Shown: positions 26,596 through 34,637 of the stretch, piece by piece
Layout of the letters: every line of letters starts with the position of its first letter
Position numbering within the stretch: the first letter of the stretch is position 1
DNA from: CAG-791 sp963605745
Lineage (GTDB): Bacteria > Bacillota > Clostridia > Lachnospirales > Lachnospiraceae
DNA length: 64,000 bases
NCBI GenBank assembly: GCA_963605745.1
Contig: CAVCWT010000007.1
Span: forward strand, 18,141 to 82,140
Direction: 5' to 3'
Made by a program: the position numbers and the translations under genes
Notes under the pieces: generated by a model
What the model saw: the letters and a program-made list of their open reading frames with translations, nothing else
The model's database searches: none
What the model was told of the DNA's origin: nothing

Positions 26596-27576
26596 ATGGA
26601 GACGAAAAAATACGACGTAACTGCACTTGGCGAGCTGCTCGTGGATTTTACCCAGGGGCCAGTCAGCAATCAGGGAAATCCAACCTTTGAGGCGAATCCG
26701 GGCGGAGCACCCTGCAATGTGCTGTCAATGCTGCAAAAGCTCGGTCATTCCACAGCCTTTATCGGAAAGGTCGGCAAGGATGCCTTTGGACAGATGCTGA
26801 AGGAAAGAGCGGCAGCGCAGGGGATCGACATGACAGGACTTTCCATGGATCCGTCTGTTCATACGACGCTGGCCTTTGTGCAAAAGCTGGCAAACGGCGA
26901 TCGTGATTTTTCCTTTTATCGCAAGCCCGGAGCAGATATCATGCTGCGTCCGGAGGAAGTGCGTGCCCATAAGGAACTGATTGAGGATGCCAGAATTTTT
27001 CATTTCGGAACCTTGTCGATGACGGATGAAATGGTGGATCGCGCAACGAAGGAAGCCTTGTCCATCGCAAAGGATCACGGTGTAACGATCTCCTTTGATC
27101 CGAATTATCGTCCGCCGCTGTGGAATTCAGAGGATGAGGCCAGAGAAAAAATGGTCTTTGGCATGCAGAATACGGATATCATGAAGATCTCGGACAACGA
27201 GATCGTCTTCCTGACAGGAGAAGAGGATCTGGATAAGGGCGTACGCCTTTTGATTGATCGCTATGAGATCCCGCTGGTGTTCGCAACGCTCGGTCCGGAC
27301 GGAAGCCGCGCTTATTATAAGGGCGAGTGCGTGGAACGTGCGGGATTCCGCAATCCGAACACGGTGGAGACAACCGGAGCAGGAGATACGTTCTGTGCCT
27401 GTGGCCTGCATTTCGTTCTTAAGTACGGACTGAAGAACCTGGATGCCGGAAAGCTTTATGAGCTGCTGACCTTTGCGAATGCAGCGGCATCGCTGATCAC
27501 AACAAGGCGCGGCGCGCTGGCTGTGATGCCGACAGAGCAGGAAGTGCGGGATTATATTGCTGGCTTTGGAGCATAA
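26596..27576 (+). CDS. scrK: Fructokinase (PfkB family)
   Basis: This is a ribokinase-family sugar kinase of 326 residues. The N-terminal 'GELLVDFTQ' and 'NPGGAPCNVLSMLQKLG' match fructokinases. The C-terminal catalytic motif 'ETTGAGDTFCACGL' supplies the general-base aspartate and the anion hole. Fructose phosphorylation is inferred from the close match to the ScrK pattern; no sucrose genes are nearby to confirm it. The terminator at 27674 closes this transcript. Confidence 0.88.
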   Translation: METKKYDVTALGELLVDFTQGPVSNQGNPTFEANPGGAPCNVLSMLQKLGHSTAFIGKVGKDAFGQMLKERAAAQGIDMTGLSMDPSVHTTLAFVQKLANGDRDFSFYRKPGADIMLRPEEVRAHKELIEDARIFHFGTLSMTDEMVDRATKEALSIAKDHGVTISFDPNYRPPLWNSEDEAREKMVFGMQNTDIMKISDNEIVFLTGEEDLDKGVRLLIDRYEIPLVFATLGPDGSRAYYKGECVERAGFRNPNTVETTGAGDTFCACGLHFVLKYGLKNLDAGKLYELLTFANAAASLITTRRGALAVMPTEQEVRDYIAGFGA

Positions 27577-27600
27577 AAAACTCAAAATCGCCAGACTTGA

Positions 27601-27641
27601 GGCGGCCAATTCATGTTGAAACCCTCAGGTGCTAAACAGAG
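27601..27641 (+). repeat. Dispersed repeat family A, partial copy (GGTGCTAAACAG end)
   Basis: It contains CCAATTCATG...CCTCAGGTGCTAAACAG, which matches the right half of the first hairpin in the 144-bp unit at 43286 and the right end of the element at 46948. It lies between the scrK stop and its terminator. Confidence 0.65.
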
Positions 27642-27673
27642 ACCAGATCGAAAAAGAAGAGAAGAGCCTGATG

Positions 27674-27715
27674 CAGGGAGAAGATGCGGATGTCATCTTC
27701 TCCCTGACTTTTTCG
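27674..27715 (+). terminator. Strong intrinsic terminator after scrK
   Basis: CAGGGAGAAGATG pairs perfectly with CATCTTCTCCCTG (13 bp) and is followed shortly by five T. It lies inside the open frame that extends upstream of the next gene, which supports the later start at 27788. Confidence 0.9.
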
Positions 27716-27787
27716 GGAAATGATCATTCCGGGAGAAAGCAAAGATCATGCGGGATGGATCGGCAAAGCGGAGGGAGCATACAAAAA

Positions 27788-28411
27788 ATGACGGGTGAAT
27801 GTTACACAGCCGTTTTGCGGCTGGGAGACGGCAGCAGATGGGAGGTTTCCTACATTCTGAAGAAAAATCCGAGGAGGAGGAGGATGCTGTCGCTGGTGGT
27901 CCTTTCTGACGGCACCCTGGAAGTGCGCGTGCCGGCGTATTGCCGGCACGCAGACATTGACAGACTCCTGAAGGATCGGACGGACTGGATTTATGAGACG
28001 ATTCGTCAGCAGAAAGAAAAGGATGCACTCCGGCAAAAGGACCATCCTGTCAAGTCGCCGGAGGAGCAAATGGCTTACCTTCGAAAGGCAGAAAAAGAAA
28101 TGAGGACGCTGATCCCCCAAAGGGTCAATTACTATCTGCCAATGCTGCCCAAAGACCACCGAAGGATCACAAGAATTACGCTGCGAAACCAGAAAACGAG
28201 GTGGGGGAGCTGTTCCTCGAAGGGAAGTCTATCCTTTAATCTGCGGCTGTATTATGCCCCAAGGGAGTGTCTTGATTATGTTGTTGTGCATGAGCTGTGC
28301 CATCTGGTACATATGAATCACAGTGCGGCCTTCTGGAAAGAGGTGGAGCGGATGATGCCGGACTATCGTCGATGGAGAGAGTGGCTCAAAAAGAACGGGG
28401 ATACGATCTGA
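27788..28411 (+). CDS. YgjP-type zinc metalloprotease (M48/DUF45)
   Basis: It has 207 residues from 'MTGECYTAVLRLGDGSRWEV', after a GAGGGAG site. The open frame reaches back to 27629, but that part crosses the scrK terminator. The zinc motif is 'HELCHLVHMNHSAAFW', with 'RNQKTRWGSCSSKGSLSFN' upstream; both are typical of the YgjP/WLM-like group. It is predicted to be soluble. The substrate is unknown. Its 3' end meets the convergent phosphatase gene with only 2 bp between. Confidence 0.88.
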   Translation: MTGECYTAVLRLGDGSRWEVSYILKKNPRRRRMLSLVVLSDGTLEVRVPAYCRHADIDRLLKDRTDWIYETIRQQKEKDALRQKDHPVKSPEEQMAYLRKAEKEMRTLIPQRVNYYLPMLPKDHRRITRITLRNQKTRWGSCSSKGSLSFNLRLYYAPRECLDYVVVHELCHLVHMNHSAAFWKEVERMMPDYRRWREWLKKNGDTI

Positions 28412-28413
28412 TC

Positions 28414-29847
28414 CTAGCGCAGGGAGTCTACCCGCAGGGCGAGCATGGTGATGTCATCAAACTGTTCAGCATCCTCTGCAAAATCTGCAATATCCTTTCG
28501 AAGGGTGCAAAGGAGCTCTTGCAGCTCAAAGTCCGTATGGGTATTCAGATAGGCCAGGAGCCTCTCAGAACCATAGAAGTCTTCTGCAGCATTGGCGGCT
28601 TCTGTGATGCCGTCTGTGTACAGGAACAGCCGATCGCCCGGCTGGAGTGGCAACTCGTACTGGCGGTACTGCATTCCGTCCATTCCGGCAAGGACAAAGC
28701 CTGGCTTCGATTCGAGGTAGTTCCAGCCGTCATCGGTATAGAGAAGAGGCGGCGTGTGGCCGGCGTTGACATAGGTCAGGATGCCGGACGTAAGGTCCAG
28801 AATGCCCATCCATGCGGTGACGAACATGTTGTTGTCATTTCCATCGCAGAGCATGTGGTTGACCTTGGTGAAAACCTCGGCCGGGGTATGGCCAGAGGAA
28901 GCCTCTGTTTTAATGAAGGCCTTGGCAATAACCATGAACAAAGACGCCGGAATTCCTTTTCCGGAGACATCAGCAATGACCACGGCAAGGTGCGTGTCAT
29001 CGGTCATAAAAAAATCGTAGAAATCGCCGCCGACATCTATGGCGGGATCCATAATGGCATACATAGAGATCTCGCGGCATCCCTCATGGGGAGGAAAGTC
29101 GGTAGGAAGCATGTGTCCCTGAATATTCCGGGCAAGGGAGAGCTCCGTCTGAATCCTGGTGTTTTTCGCAGCAATGCGGCTCTGCTCCTCCACCATGTCA
29201 CGGCCTCTTTGTGCGATGCGAAGGCAGATAAGAGTCAGCAGAATAAAAACAAAGAGCTTGGGGCTGTAATTTTGCAAAAGATACGTCAGAGCCCTTTGCA
29301 GGGGATCGATGCCGGCCGCCCGGACAGCCTTCTCGAGCGTATCTGAAACGACCAGATCAGTGCCGCCCGGCAGGTTGTAATAATTTAGATCGAGATAAGA
29401 AAAGTCCCAGTATGCACCGACAAAGGCAGAGACGGCGAATACGACTGCTGTCAAATCAGCAATATAGTGCGTAAAGCGCCTGGAATAGTAGCGGCAGGAG
29501 AGTACCACCGGAATCGCCATGATGAGCACAACATGATAGGACAGAAAGCAGTCCAGGTGCGCGATGACAAACACGACCTCCGTCAGCAGAACATATTTAA
29601 GCCACTTGGCTCTTGCCCGGTAAATTCGGCACAAAAGAGCCGGGATCAAGAGCTCCAGCAAAACCGCAACGATCAGCCGGTCAAGATCAATATATAAGAT
29701 ACGGAATTTGCTAAGGACCCAGTTTCCGAGCATGAACAAGCTGCCCAGAAACATCATGAAGCCGACAAGCTTGTTGGCCTGAATCTCGTTATTTTCCAGG
29801 ACATTGTCTGTCCGAAGCTCTCCGTGAATGAGTTCCTGTGTGCTCAT
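28414..29847 (-). CDS. Membrane-anchored SpoIIE/RsbU-type PP2C serine phosphatase
   Basis: It has 477 residues. The N-terminal third has about six hydrophobic helices (roughly residues 28-215), then a linker helix with 'ELSLARNIQGHMLPTDFPP', and then a SpoIIE-type PP2C domain. Metal-binding motifs are 'DVGGDFYDFF', 'ADVSGKGIPASLFM', 'YTDGITEA' and 'DDITML'. Such enzymes dephosphorylate STAS anti-anti-sigma proteins. An RsbV-like STAS protein is encoded at 32451-32747, about 2.6 kb away beyond the tRNA and the ATPase-TOPRIM pair, and is the obvious candidate substrate. The sensed signal is unknown. Confidence 0.93.
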   Translation of the reverse strand: MSTQELIHGELRTDNVLENNEIQANKLVGFMMFLGSLFMLGNWVLSKFRILYIDLDRLIVAVLLELLIPALLCRIYRARAKWLKYVLLTEVVFVIAHLDCFLSYHVVLIMAIPVVLSCRYYSRRFTHYIADLTAVVFAVSAFVGAYWDFSYLDLNYYNLPGGTDLVVSDTLEKAVRAAGIDPLQRALTYLLQNYSPKLFVFILLTLICLRIAQRGRDMVEEQSRIAAKNTRIQTELSLARNIQGHMLPTDFPPHEGCREISMYAIMDPAIDVGGDFYDFFMTDDTHLAVVIADVSGKGIPASLFMVIAKAFIKTEASSGHTPAEVFTKVNHMLCDGNDNNMFVTAWMGILDLTSGILTYVNAGHTPPLLYTDDGWNYLESKPGFVLAGMDGMQYRQYELPLQPGDRLFLYTDGITEAANAAEDFYGSERLLAYLNTHTDFELQELLCTLRKDIADFAEDAEQFDDITMLALRVDSLR

Positions 29848-29880
29848 AGAATTCTCCTGACTATGTGATTATGTGCCAAT

Positions 29881-29914
29881 AAAAAAACGAGCAAAGGTCG
29901 AAACCTCTGCTCGC
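29881..29914 (-). terminator. Intrinsic terminator after tRNA-Gly
   Basis: Read on the minus strand, CGAGCAGAGGT pairs with ACCTTTGCTCG (one mismatch) around a TTCG loop and is followed by seven T. Confidence 0.85.
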
Positions 29915-29959
29915 TTTCACCACCGTAACACATCATTCGGTCACAGCGTATACAAGAGA

Positions 29960-30030
29960 AGCGGTATATGGGAATCGAACCCACCTCTCAACCTTGGGAA
30001 GGTCGCATTCTACCGATGAACTAATACCGC
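29960..30030 (-). tRNA. tRNA-Gly (anticodon TCC)
   Basis: The minus strand folds into a cloverleaf with acceptor GCGGTAT/ATACCGC, anticodon loop CTTCCCAA giving TCC, and T-arm GTGGGTTCGATTCCCAT. The CCA end is not encoded. Length is 71 nt. It lies between the phosphatase gene and the ATPase gene. Confidence 0.93.
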
Positions 30031-30084
30031 AGACACTTTGCATTCTAGCACATCATTTTTAGAAATGCAAACAGATCTGATTCT

Positions 30085-30092
30085 GATATACT
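30085..30092 (+). promoter_or_regulatory. Extended -10 promoter of the ATPase-TOPRIM-STAS operon
   Basis: TATACT at 30087-30092 is preceded closely by TG, with no good -35 at the right distance. It would start transcription near 30099, about 30 bases before the ATPase gene. Confidence 0.5.
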
Positions 30093-30128
30093 GTAAAGCA
30101 GTAGCTCGCATCACAGAAAGGACATAGT

Positions 30129-31652
30129 ATGGCAGGAAAAAAGGCATCCTCATTTATTACCGAAGAGCATGCTCATAATTTACCCACGGTTCGGATCAAG
30201 AGGGTGGAATTGCACCATTTTAAGAGTGTGCAGCAAGGCAAAATCACGTTTCATTGCGGCCGGGAATTCATTCCGCAGGGGACGAGATCGGATATTCTGG
30301 GACTCTATGGACAGAATGGATCGGGGAAAACCTCTTTCATCGAGGCACTTTCTGTTCTGCGATCCCTGATGTCCGGCGGAATGGTTCCCGGAATCTATGC
30401 GGACTGTGTTGCAGAGGGAGAGAATTGTGCAGAACTGGAATTCGCCTTTGATCTGCAATATGAGGACGGGAGAGTGCGCGAGGCCGTGTATTCCTTTTGT
30501 ATGAGCGGCGAGCATCTGACCCGAGAGGAATTCGAGAATAAATACAAGAATGTACAGGATGATCCCCTGGAAGCCTTCGAAGAGGACAGCAGGGTCGTTA
30601 TTTTTAATGAAAAATTTTCTTTGCAGTGGGAAGGCGCAGCCAAAAGACAGGTTGTCGTGGATACCTCACCGGAGGAAGAGGTATTTGCTCCGGCTGTTCG
30701 GAGAAAGGAACTGACCGGCGGCAGCAAAAAGGCAATGGTAACTCTTGCTGTGAATAAACAGCTGGCGAGGGAACAGTCGAGATCCTTCCTCTTTATGAAG
30801 GATACGCTGCAGATTTTTTCGGATAATACGATCAGTAAGGATCCTGCAGATGCACTGGATCCCAAAATGCAGGACTGTGGCACCCTGAATTCCTGCAGCG
30901 CAGCAGAATACTGCAGGGTTTTGCTGGAACTGCGGCTGTATGCACGCAGGTATCTCTATGTGGTTGACACGAAATCCTCAGGCTTTATTCAGCTCAATTT
31001 TGGACTGCCGATTTATACAATGAATGGCCGAATGGTCTTCTCTGCTAAAAAGCCGGAAATTATCCGGGATGATGACATGGAGAACATCCGCAAAGAGTTC
31101 GACAACATCGGCGGGGTGCTGGGACAATTGGTTCCGGGCCTGTCCATTGGCTTTAAGGAAATCGCCAGGACACTTGACAAAAACGGCGATCCTGCCGGCG
31201 TGAACCTTTTGATGGCCTATCGAAACGGGAAAGAACTGCCGCTTCGCGATGAGTCGGACGGCGTTCGCAAAATTATCTCTGTGCTGAGTCTCCTCATTGC
31301 TGCCTATAATGAAAAATCGGTTACCGTGGCAATTGATGAATTCGATGCCGGAATTTTTGAATATCTTCTGGGCGAAATTCTGCAGACGATGGAGGAATCC
31401 GGGAAGGGGCAGTTTATTTTTACTTCCCATAATCTGCGTCCCCTGGAGGTTATAGGCCGGGAATCGCTGTACTTTACAACAACGAATCCGGACAATCGGT
31501 ACATTCGGCTGAAGAACATTGAAGGGACCAATAACCTTCGGGACACCTATTTTCGTGAAATTGTGCTGTGCGAACAGGAAGAAGAGGTTTATAACCGTAC
31601 GAAACGGTTCAAGATCGTTGCAGCACTGAAGAAGGCCGGGAGGAATCACTGA
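30129..31652 (+). CDS. SMC/OLD-like AAA (AAA_15/21-type) ATPase
   Basis: It has 507 residues. Walker A is 'GQNGSGKT' at 61-68. A long central insertion separates it from an ABC-like signature 'DESDGVRK' (about 374-381), Walker B 'VAIDEFD' (400-406) and a switch histidine in 'FTSHN' (431-435). This is the order of RecF/SMC/OLD-type ATPases seen in defence and repair proteins. No nuclease domain is fused. The next gene overlaps it by one base and encodes a TOPRIM-like protein, so the pair rebuilds a split OLD/GajA or PARIS-like machine. The defence role is inferred from architecture. It follows a GAAAGGA site. Confidence 0.85.
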   Translation: MAGKKASSFITEEHAHNLPTVRIKRVELHHFKSVQQGKITFHCGREFIPQGTRSDILGLYGQNGSGKTSFIEALSVLRSLMSGGMVPGIYADCVAEGENCAELEFAFDLQYEDGRVREAVYSFCMSGEHLTREEFENKYKNVQDDPLEAFEEDSRVVIFNEKFSLQWEGAAKRQVVVDTSPEEEVFAPAVRRKELTGGSKKAMVTLAVNKQLAREQSRSFLFMKDTLQIFSDNTISKDPADALDPKMQDCGTLNSCSAAEYCRVLLELRLYARRYLYVVDTKSSGFIQLNFGLPIYTMNGRMVFSAKKPEIIRDDDMENIRKEFDNIGGVLGQLVPGLSIGFKEIARTLDKNGDPAGVNLLMAYRNGKELPLRDESDGVRKIISVLSLLIAAYNEKSVTVAIDEFDAGIFEYLLGEILQTMEESGKGQFIFTSHNLRPLEVIGRESLYFTTTNPDNRYIRLKNIEGTNNLRDTYFREIVLCEQEEEVYNRTKRFKIVAALKKAGRNH

Positions 31653-32446
31653 TGGGAAAGAGACCGAAACGAAGAGTGGTTCTGTTCCTTGTGGAGGGAA
31701 GGTCTGACAGGGAGGCCTTACGCCTTGCGATATCGGAATTGTATGATCGGATTGATGAGAACATCGAAGTGTTCTTTCCGGTGATCTATCAGGAATCTGC
31801 AGAAAAAGGCGGAGATATTACAACGGGCAATTATACGTCACCCAGCGGCAAAAAATACTGGGTCCATCCAGGCAATATTGAAGAGGCAATTTATGAGTCC
31901 TTTTTCAGTGACTTTTTCGATGTGGAGAAGATCATGCCAAAGGATATTGAACAGGTGATTCAGCTGGTGGATATGGACGGTGCCTTTGCACCAAAGGAGT
32001 GCATTCACTATGATGCGAGTCTTCCAATGCTGGACTCCCTGCATTATGAGGAGAACGGGATCGCCTGCTCGGATGTGGAAAAGGTTCTGCGGCGCAATCA
32101 GCAGAAAAAAGAAAATCTAAATTACCTGAGCTCTCTGGACAAGATTAAGATCAAGCAAAAATCCGTGCCCTATGCCATCTATTATTGCTCCTGCAATCTG
32201 GATCATTTCCTGCATCATTCCGCCAATCTGGATCCAGCGAGCAAGTGCCGCCTGGCGGATGCGTTTGCAGGAAATTTTCTGGGAGATACCGAAGGCTTTG
32301 TAAAAGAAATCTGTGAGGATCCTGGATCTGCGCAGGGAATGAATTATGAAGAGTCCTGGGATTTTATCAGGGAAGGAATGCACTCTCTGGAGCGGCATAC
32401 GAATCTGAATGTTTTGCTGCAGGAGCTGGTGGAAGAAGGAGAATAG
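31652..32446 (+). CDS. TOPRIM/RloB-like protein, partner of the ATPase
   Basis: It has 264 residues, and its ATG overlaps the ATPase TGA by one base (TGATG). A TOPRIM-like pattern is visible: Glu15 in 'LFLVEGRSDREAL' and the Asp107-x-Asp109 pair in 'IQLVDMDGAF'. A later motif 'YYCSCNLDHFLHH' (about 177-189) resembles the 'SNP...W..LH' block of RloB-like and DUF4435 proteins. It is therefore a candidate nuclease effector. I cannot name a close described family, and no homology search was possible. Translational coupling suggests a fixed stoichiometry with the ATPase. Confidence 0.72.
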   Translation: MGKRPKRRVVLFLVEGRSDREALRLAISELYDRIDENIEVFFPVIYQESAEKGGDITTGNYTSPSGKKYWVHPGNIEEAIYESFFSDFFDVEKIMPKDIEQVIQLVDMDGAFAPKECIHYDASLPMLDSLHYEENGIACSDVEKVLRRNQQKKENLNYLSSLDKIKIKQKSVPYAIYYCSCNLDHFLHHSANLDPASKCRLADAFAGNFLGDTEGFVKEICEDPGSAQGMNYEESWDFIREGMHSLERHTNLNVLLQELVEEGE

Positions 32447-32450
32447 AATT

Positions 32451-32747
32451 ATGAAAATTGAAAAAACGCAAAAGAATGCCACTCTGACACTTTCGATTGA
32501 AGGACGGATTGATACAACCACCGCTGTGCAGCTCGAGACAGAGCTGAAGGGCAACCTGGATGGAATCAAGGAGCTGCAGCTGGATTTTGAAAAGGTGGAT
32601 TACGTTTCCTCTGCGGGACTGCGTGTTTTGCTGACGGCGCAGAAATGGATGAATCAGCAGGGAAAGATGACACTGCTGCATGTATGCGAGTCGGTGATGG
32701 ATATTTTTGAAGTCACCGGATTTGCTGATATTTTGTGCATTCAGTAA
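32451..32747 (+). CDS. STAS-domain anti-sigma factor antagonist (RsbV/SpoIIAA-like)
   Basis: It has 98 residues from 'MKIEKTQKNATLTLSIEGRI', four bases after the TOPRIM gene, so it is in the same operon. The fold marks are 'GRIDTTTAVQLETEL' and the phosphoacceptor region 'VDYVSSAGLRVLLTA', where one of the two serines near residue 57 should be phosphorylated by an RsbW-type kinase. No kinase or sigma factor gene lies next to it. The SpoIIE-type phosphatase at 28414-29847 is a likely activator. Confidence 0.9.
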   Translation: MKIEKTQKNATLTLSIEGRIDTTTAVQLETELKGNLDGIKELQLDFEKVDYVSSAGLRVLLTAQKWMNQQGKMTLLHVCESVMDIFEVTGFADILCIQ

Positions 32748-33145
32748 AGCCGATGCTGAGATGAAAGAATACAGGGTCAGGACAGAAGGAGTGGAACTGG
32801 CGATTTTTGGATGCGCAGATGGATTCTCATGTGAGGAACGGATTCGCCTGCCCGACGGGAGCGCAACATGTTTGAGTCCAAGACGCGGGGCTTCTGAAGG
32901 AAGGCCCGCGGACGGACGAGTTTTGCGCGGATCGGGCGCTTGGCGAAGGAGGGACGAGCATAGAGAATCCCTGCGGATCCAACCTGAGCCAGAGCCACCC
33001 TTCTGACTGGCCCGGAAGGATTTGGAAGAAGTAACTTCCACCTTTGCTTATACAGAGGTTCGGAAGAAGTAACTTCCACATATGGTGGAAGTTACTTTTG
33101 CAATCGAGAAGCTTATAGAGAATATCCTGATATTGGAGAAGAACC
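32748..33145. other. Gene-free stretch with GC-rich inverted repeats
   Basis: No convincing gene is present. Short open frames on both strands are shadows of GC-rich DNA. One clear stem pairs GCGGGGC with GCCCGC near 32885-32912. From 33024 an 18-base block (GGAAGAAGTAACTTCCAC) occurs twice, 38 bp apart; its second copy forms the hairpin at 33067. It resembles the hairpin cassettes of the tandem arrays in style, but I cannot align them base by base. Confidence 0.5.
33067..33099 (+). terminator. Perfect 13-bp hairpin, probable terminator
   Basis: AAGTAACTTCCAC pairs perfectly with GTGGAAGTTACTT around a five-base loop and is followed by TTG. The U run is short, so termination may be weak. An extra copy of the left arm lies 38 bp upstream and could compete for pairing. 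Confidence 0.6.
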
Positions 33146-33174
33146 TTGACAGCCACAGGCTGAAATGGTAAGCT
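33146..33174 (+). promoter_or_regulatory. Sigma-A promoter of rpmG-secE-nusG
   Basis: TTGACA (33146-33151), a 17-bp spacer and TAAGCT (33169-33174) precede rpmG by 134 bp. Confidence 0.7.
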
Positions 33175-33308
33175 ACACAGCGAAGATCGCTGAAGATCTT
33201 TTTTTTGTGCGTTCATGCAACAGCAAGAGCGCACGTCAACCGGGAGGCGGATCAATTGCAGAATTCGCCGATTACCGGAGTATAGTTCACATTTGGAGGT
33301 TAAAGACT

Positions 33309-33458
33309 ATGCGTACCAGAATTACCCTTGCCTGCACCGAGTGCAAGCGCCGCAACTATAATACGACCAAGGATAAGAAGGCTCATCCGGATCGTATGGA
33401 AGTGAAGAAGTTCTGCAGATTCTGCAGACAGCATACCCTGCACAAAGAGACGAAGTAA
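33309..33458 (+). CDS. rpmG: 50S ribosomal protein L33
   Basis: L33 is a small E-site protein of the large subunit. It has 49 residues from 'MRTRITLACTECKRRNY', after TTGGAGGT. Two CxxC pairs (CTEC and CRFC) show the zinc-binding form. The rpmG-secE-nusG order is the standard Bacillota arrangement. The longer open frame from 33165 covers the leader and is not coding. Confidence 0.96.
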   Translation: MRTRITLACTECKRRNYNTTKDKKAHPDRMEVKKFCRFCRQHTLHKETK

Positions 33459-33482
33459 TTCGCCTGTTCTTTGGAGGTTCGT

Positions 33483-33707
33483 ATGGCAAATGACAAGACG
33501 AAAGCCAAAGAGTCCAAGGTAGTCAGCTTTTTCAAGGGCGTGAAGGCCGAGTTCAAAAAGATCATCTGGCCGGATCGGGATACCCTGCTCAAGCAGCTGG
33601 TGGCAGTATTGGTTGTCACCGTGATTGTGGGCGCACTGATTGCACTCATTGACTTTGGATTCCAGAATCTGATCGATTTGCTGACCAGTTTATCCTTTGG
33701 CAGCTGA
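33483..33707 (+). CDS. secE: Protein translocase subunit SecE
   Basis: SecE clamps the SecY pore. It has 74 residues, the one-helix form, from 'MANDKTKAKESKVVSFFKGV' after TTGGAGG; a TTG at 33471 is an unlikely alternative. The conserved amphipathic segment 'KAEFKKIIWPDRDTLLKQ' precedes a single membrane helix. It lies 24 bp from both rpmG and nusG. Confidence 0.95.
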   Translation: MANDKTKAKESKVVSFFKGVKAEFKKIIWPDRDTLLKQLVAVLVVTVIVGALIALIDFGFQNLIDLLTSLSFGS

Positions 33708-33731
33708 TAACGGATCAGAAGAGGTAGATCA

Positions 33732-34487
33732 ATGGCAGACAAGAAAGAGACAAAGGTTCGTGTCAAAGCCGGTGTTCTCCCGGGAGTAAGGGAGATCAAA
33801 CGCCCGGATTTCACCAAAAAGGCGGCAGACATTGAAAAGGCTGAGGCAGAGCGGGTACTGAATCAGGGTGATCCTGCTGAGGATGCACAGGCAGCGTTTG
33901 TGACGCAGTCTCTGGAGGCTCAGGAGGAAGGCACGGTTGGCGGTGAACAGCTCGATGAGAGCGCCATTACAGACATCGCAAAGTGGTACGTTGTTCACAC
34001 CTATTCCGGCTATGAGAACAAGGTGAGAGAGGGTCTGAGCAAGACCATCGAGAACCGTCATCTGGAAAACCAGATTCATGAGGTAATCATCCCTCTTCAG
34101 GATGTATACGAGCTCAAAAACGGGGCCAAGAAGCTGACACAGAAAAAGCTCTTCCCCGGATATGTTCTGGTCAAGATGATCATGAACGATGAGACCTGGT
34201 ATGTGGTTCGCAACACCAGAGGCGTGACGGGCTTCGTCGGACCGGGATCCAAGCCGGTTCCGCTGACAGAAGGTGAGATGAAGAATCTCGGAATCCATAC
34301 AGCGGATATGATGGTGGATTTTGCGGAGGGCGACAGTGTTGCTGTCATCGCCGGCGTGTGGAAGGATACGCTTGGTATCGTTTCCAAGCTGGACTACAGC
34401 AAACAGATCGCAACCATCAGTGTAGAGCTCTTCGGAAGAGAGACGCCGGTTGAAATCAGTTTTGCCGAGCTACGTAAAACGAACTGA
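33732..34487 (+). CDS. nusG: Transcription antitermination factor NusG with N-terminal extension
   Basis: NusG binds RNA polymerase and modulates pausing and Rho or ribosome coupling. It has 251 residues against about 175 usually. The NGN domain starts near residue 84 ('AKWYVVHTYSGYENKVREGL') and a KOW domain ends the protein ('FGRETPVEISFAELRK'). Residues 1-82 are a charged, Glu/Ala-rich extension with no recognised domain. The ATG at 33732 has a good AGAGGTAG site, so the extension appears to be translated. It is followed by the rplK leader. Confidence 0.95.
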   Translation: MADKKETKVRVKAGVLPGVREIKRPDFTKKAADIEKAEAERVLNQGDPAEDAQAAFVTQSLEAQEEGTVGGEQLDESAITDIAKWYVVHTYSGYENKVREGLSKTIENRHLENQIHEVIIPLQDVYELKNGAKKLTQKKLFPGYVLVKMIMNDETWYVVRNTRGVTGFVGPGSKPVPLTEGEMKNLGIHTADMMVDFAEGDSVAVIAGVWKDTLGIVSKLDYSKQIATISVELFGRETPVEISFAELRKTN

Positions 34488-34637
34488 CCGTAAGGCAGAA
34501 AAAGGACGAATCAGGCTGTATTTTTGTGCCTGTTAGTTGCCGCGTGGCATAGATCTGCGGCGTAAGGCCGGAATAACCCGGCAGGAACATGCGGGAGCAG
34601 GAGCCACCTGCGATGACCGCAAAGGAGGAATTATTTT

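Noticed and set aside
28297..29346. 349-codon plus-strand frame opposite the PP2C phosphatase
   Set aside because: The minus-strand protein has complete SpoIIE motifs, so the plus frame is its shadow.
29960..30030. tRNA-Gly as an attachment site for the ATPase-TOPRIM island
   Set aside because: The island lies on the 5' side of the tRNA, no integrase is present, and no copy of the tRNA 3' end was seen at 32.7-33.3 kb.
32707..33006. 99-residue frame after the STAS gene
   Set aside because: It overlaps the end of the STAS gene, has no ribosome binding site, is rich in Arg/Pro/Gly as expected for GC-rich stems, and has no recognisable domain.
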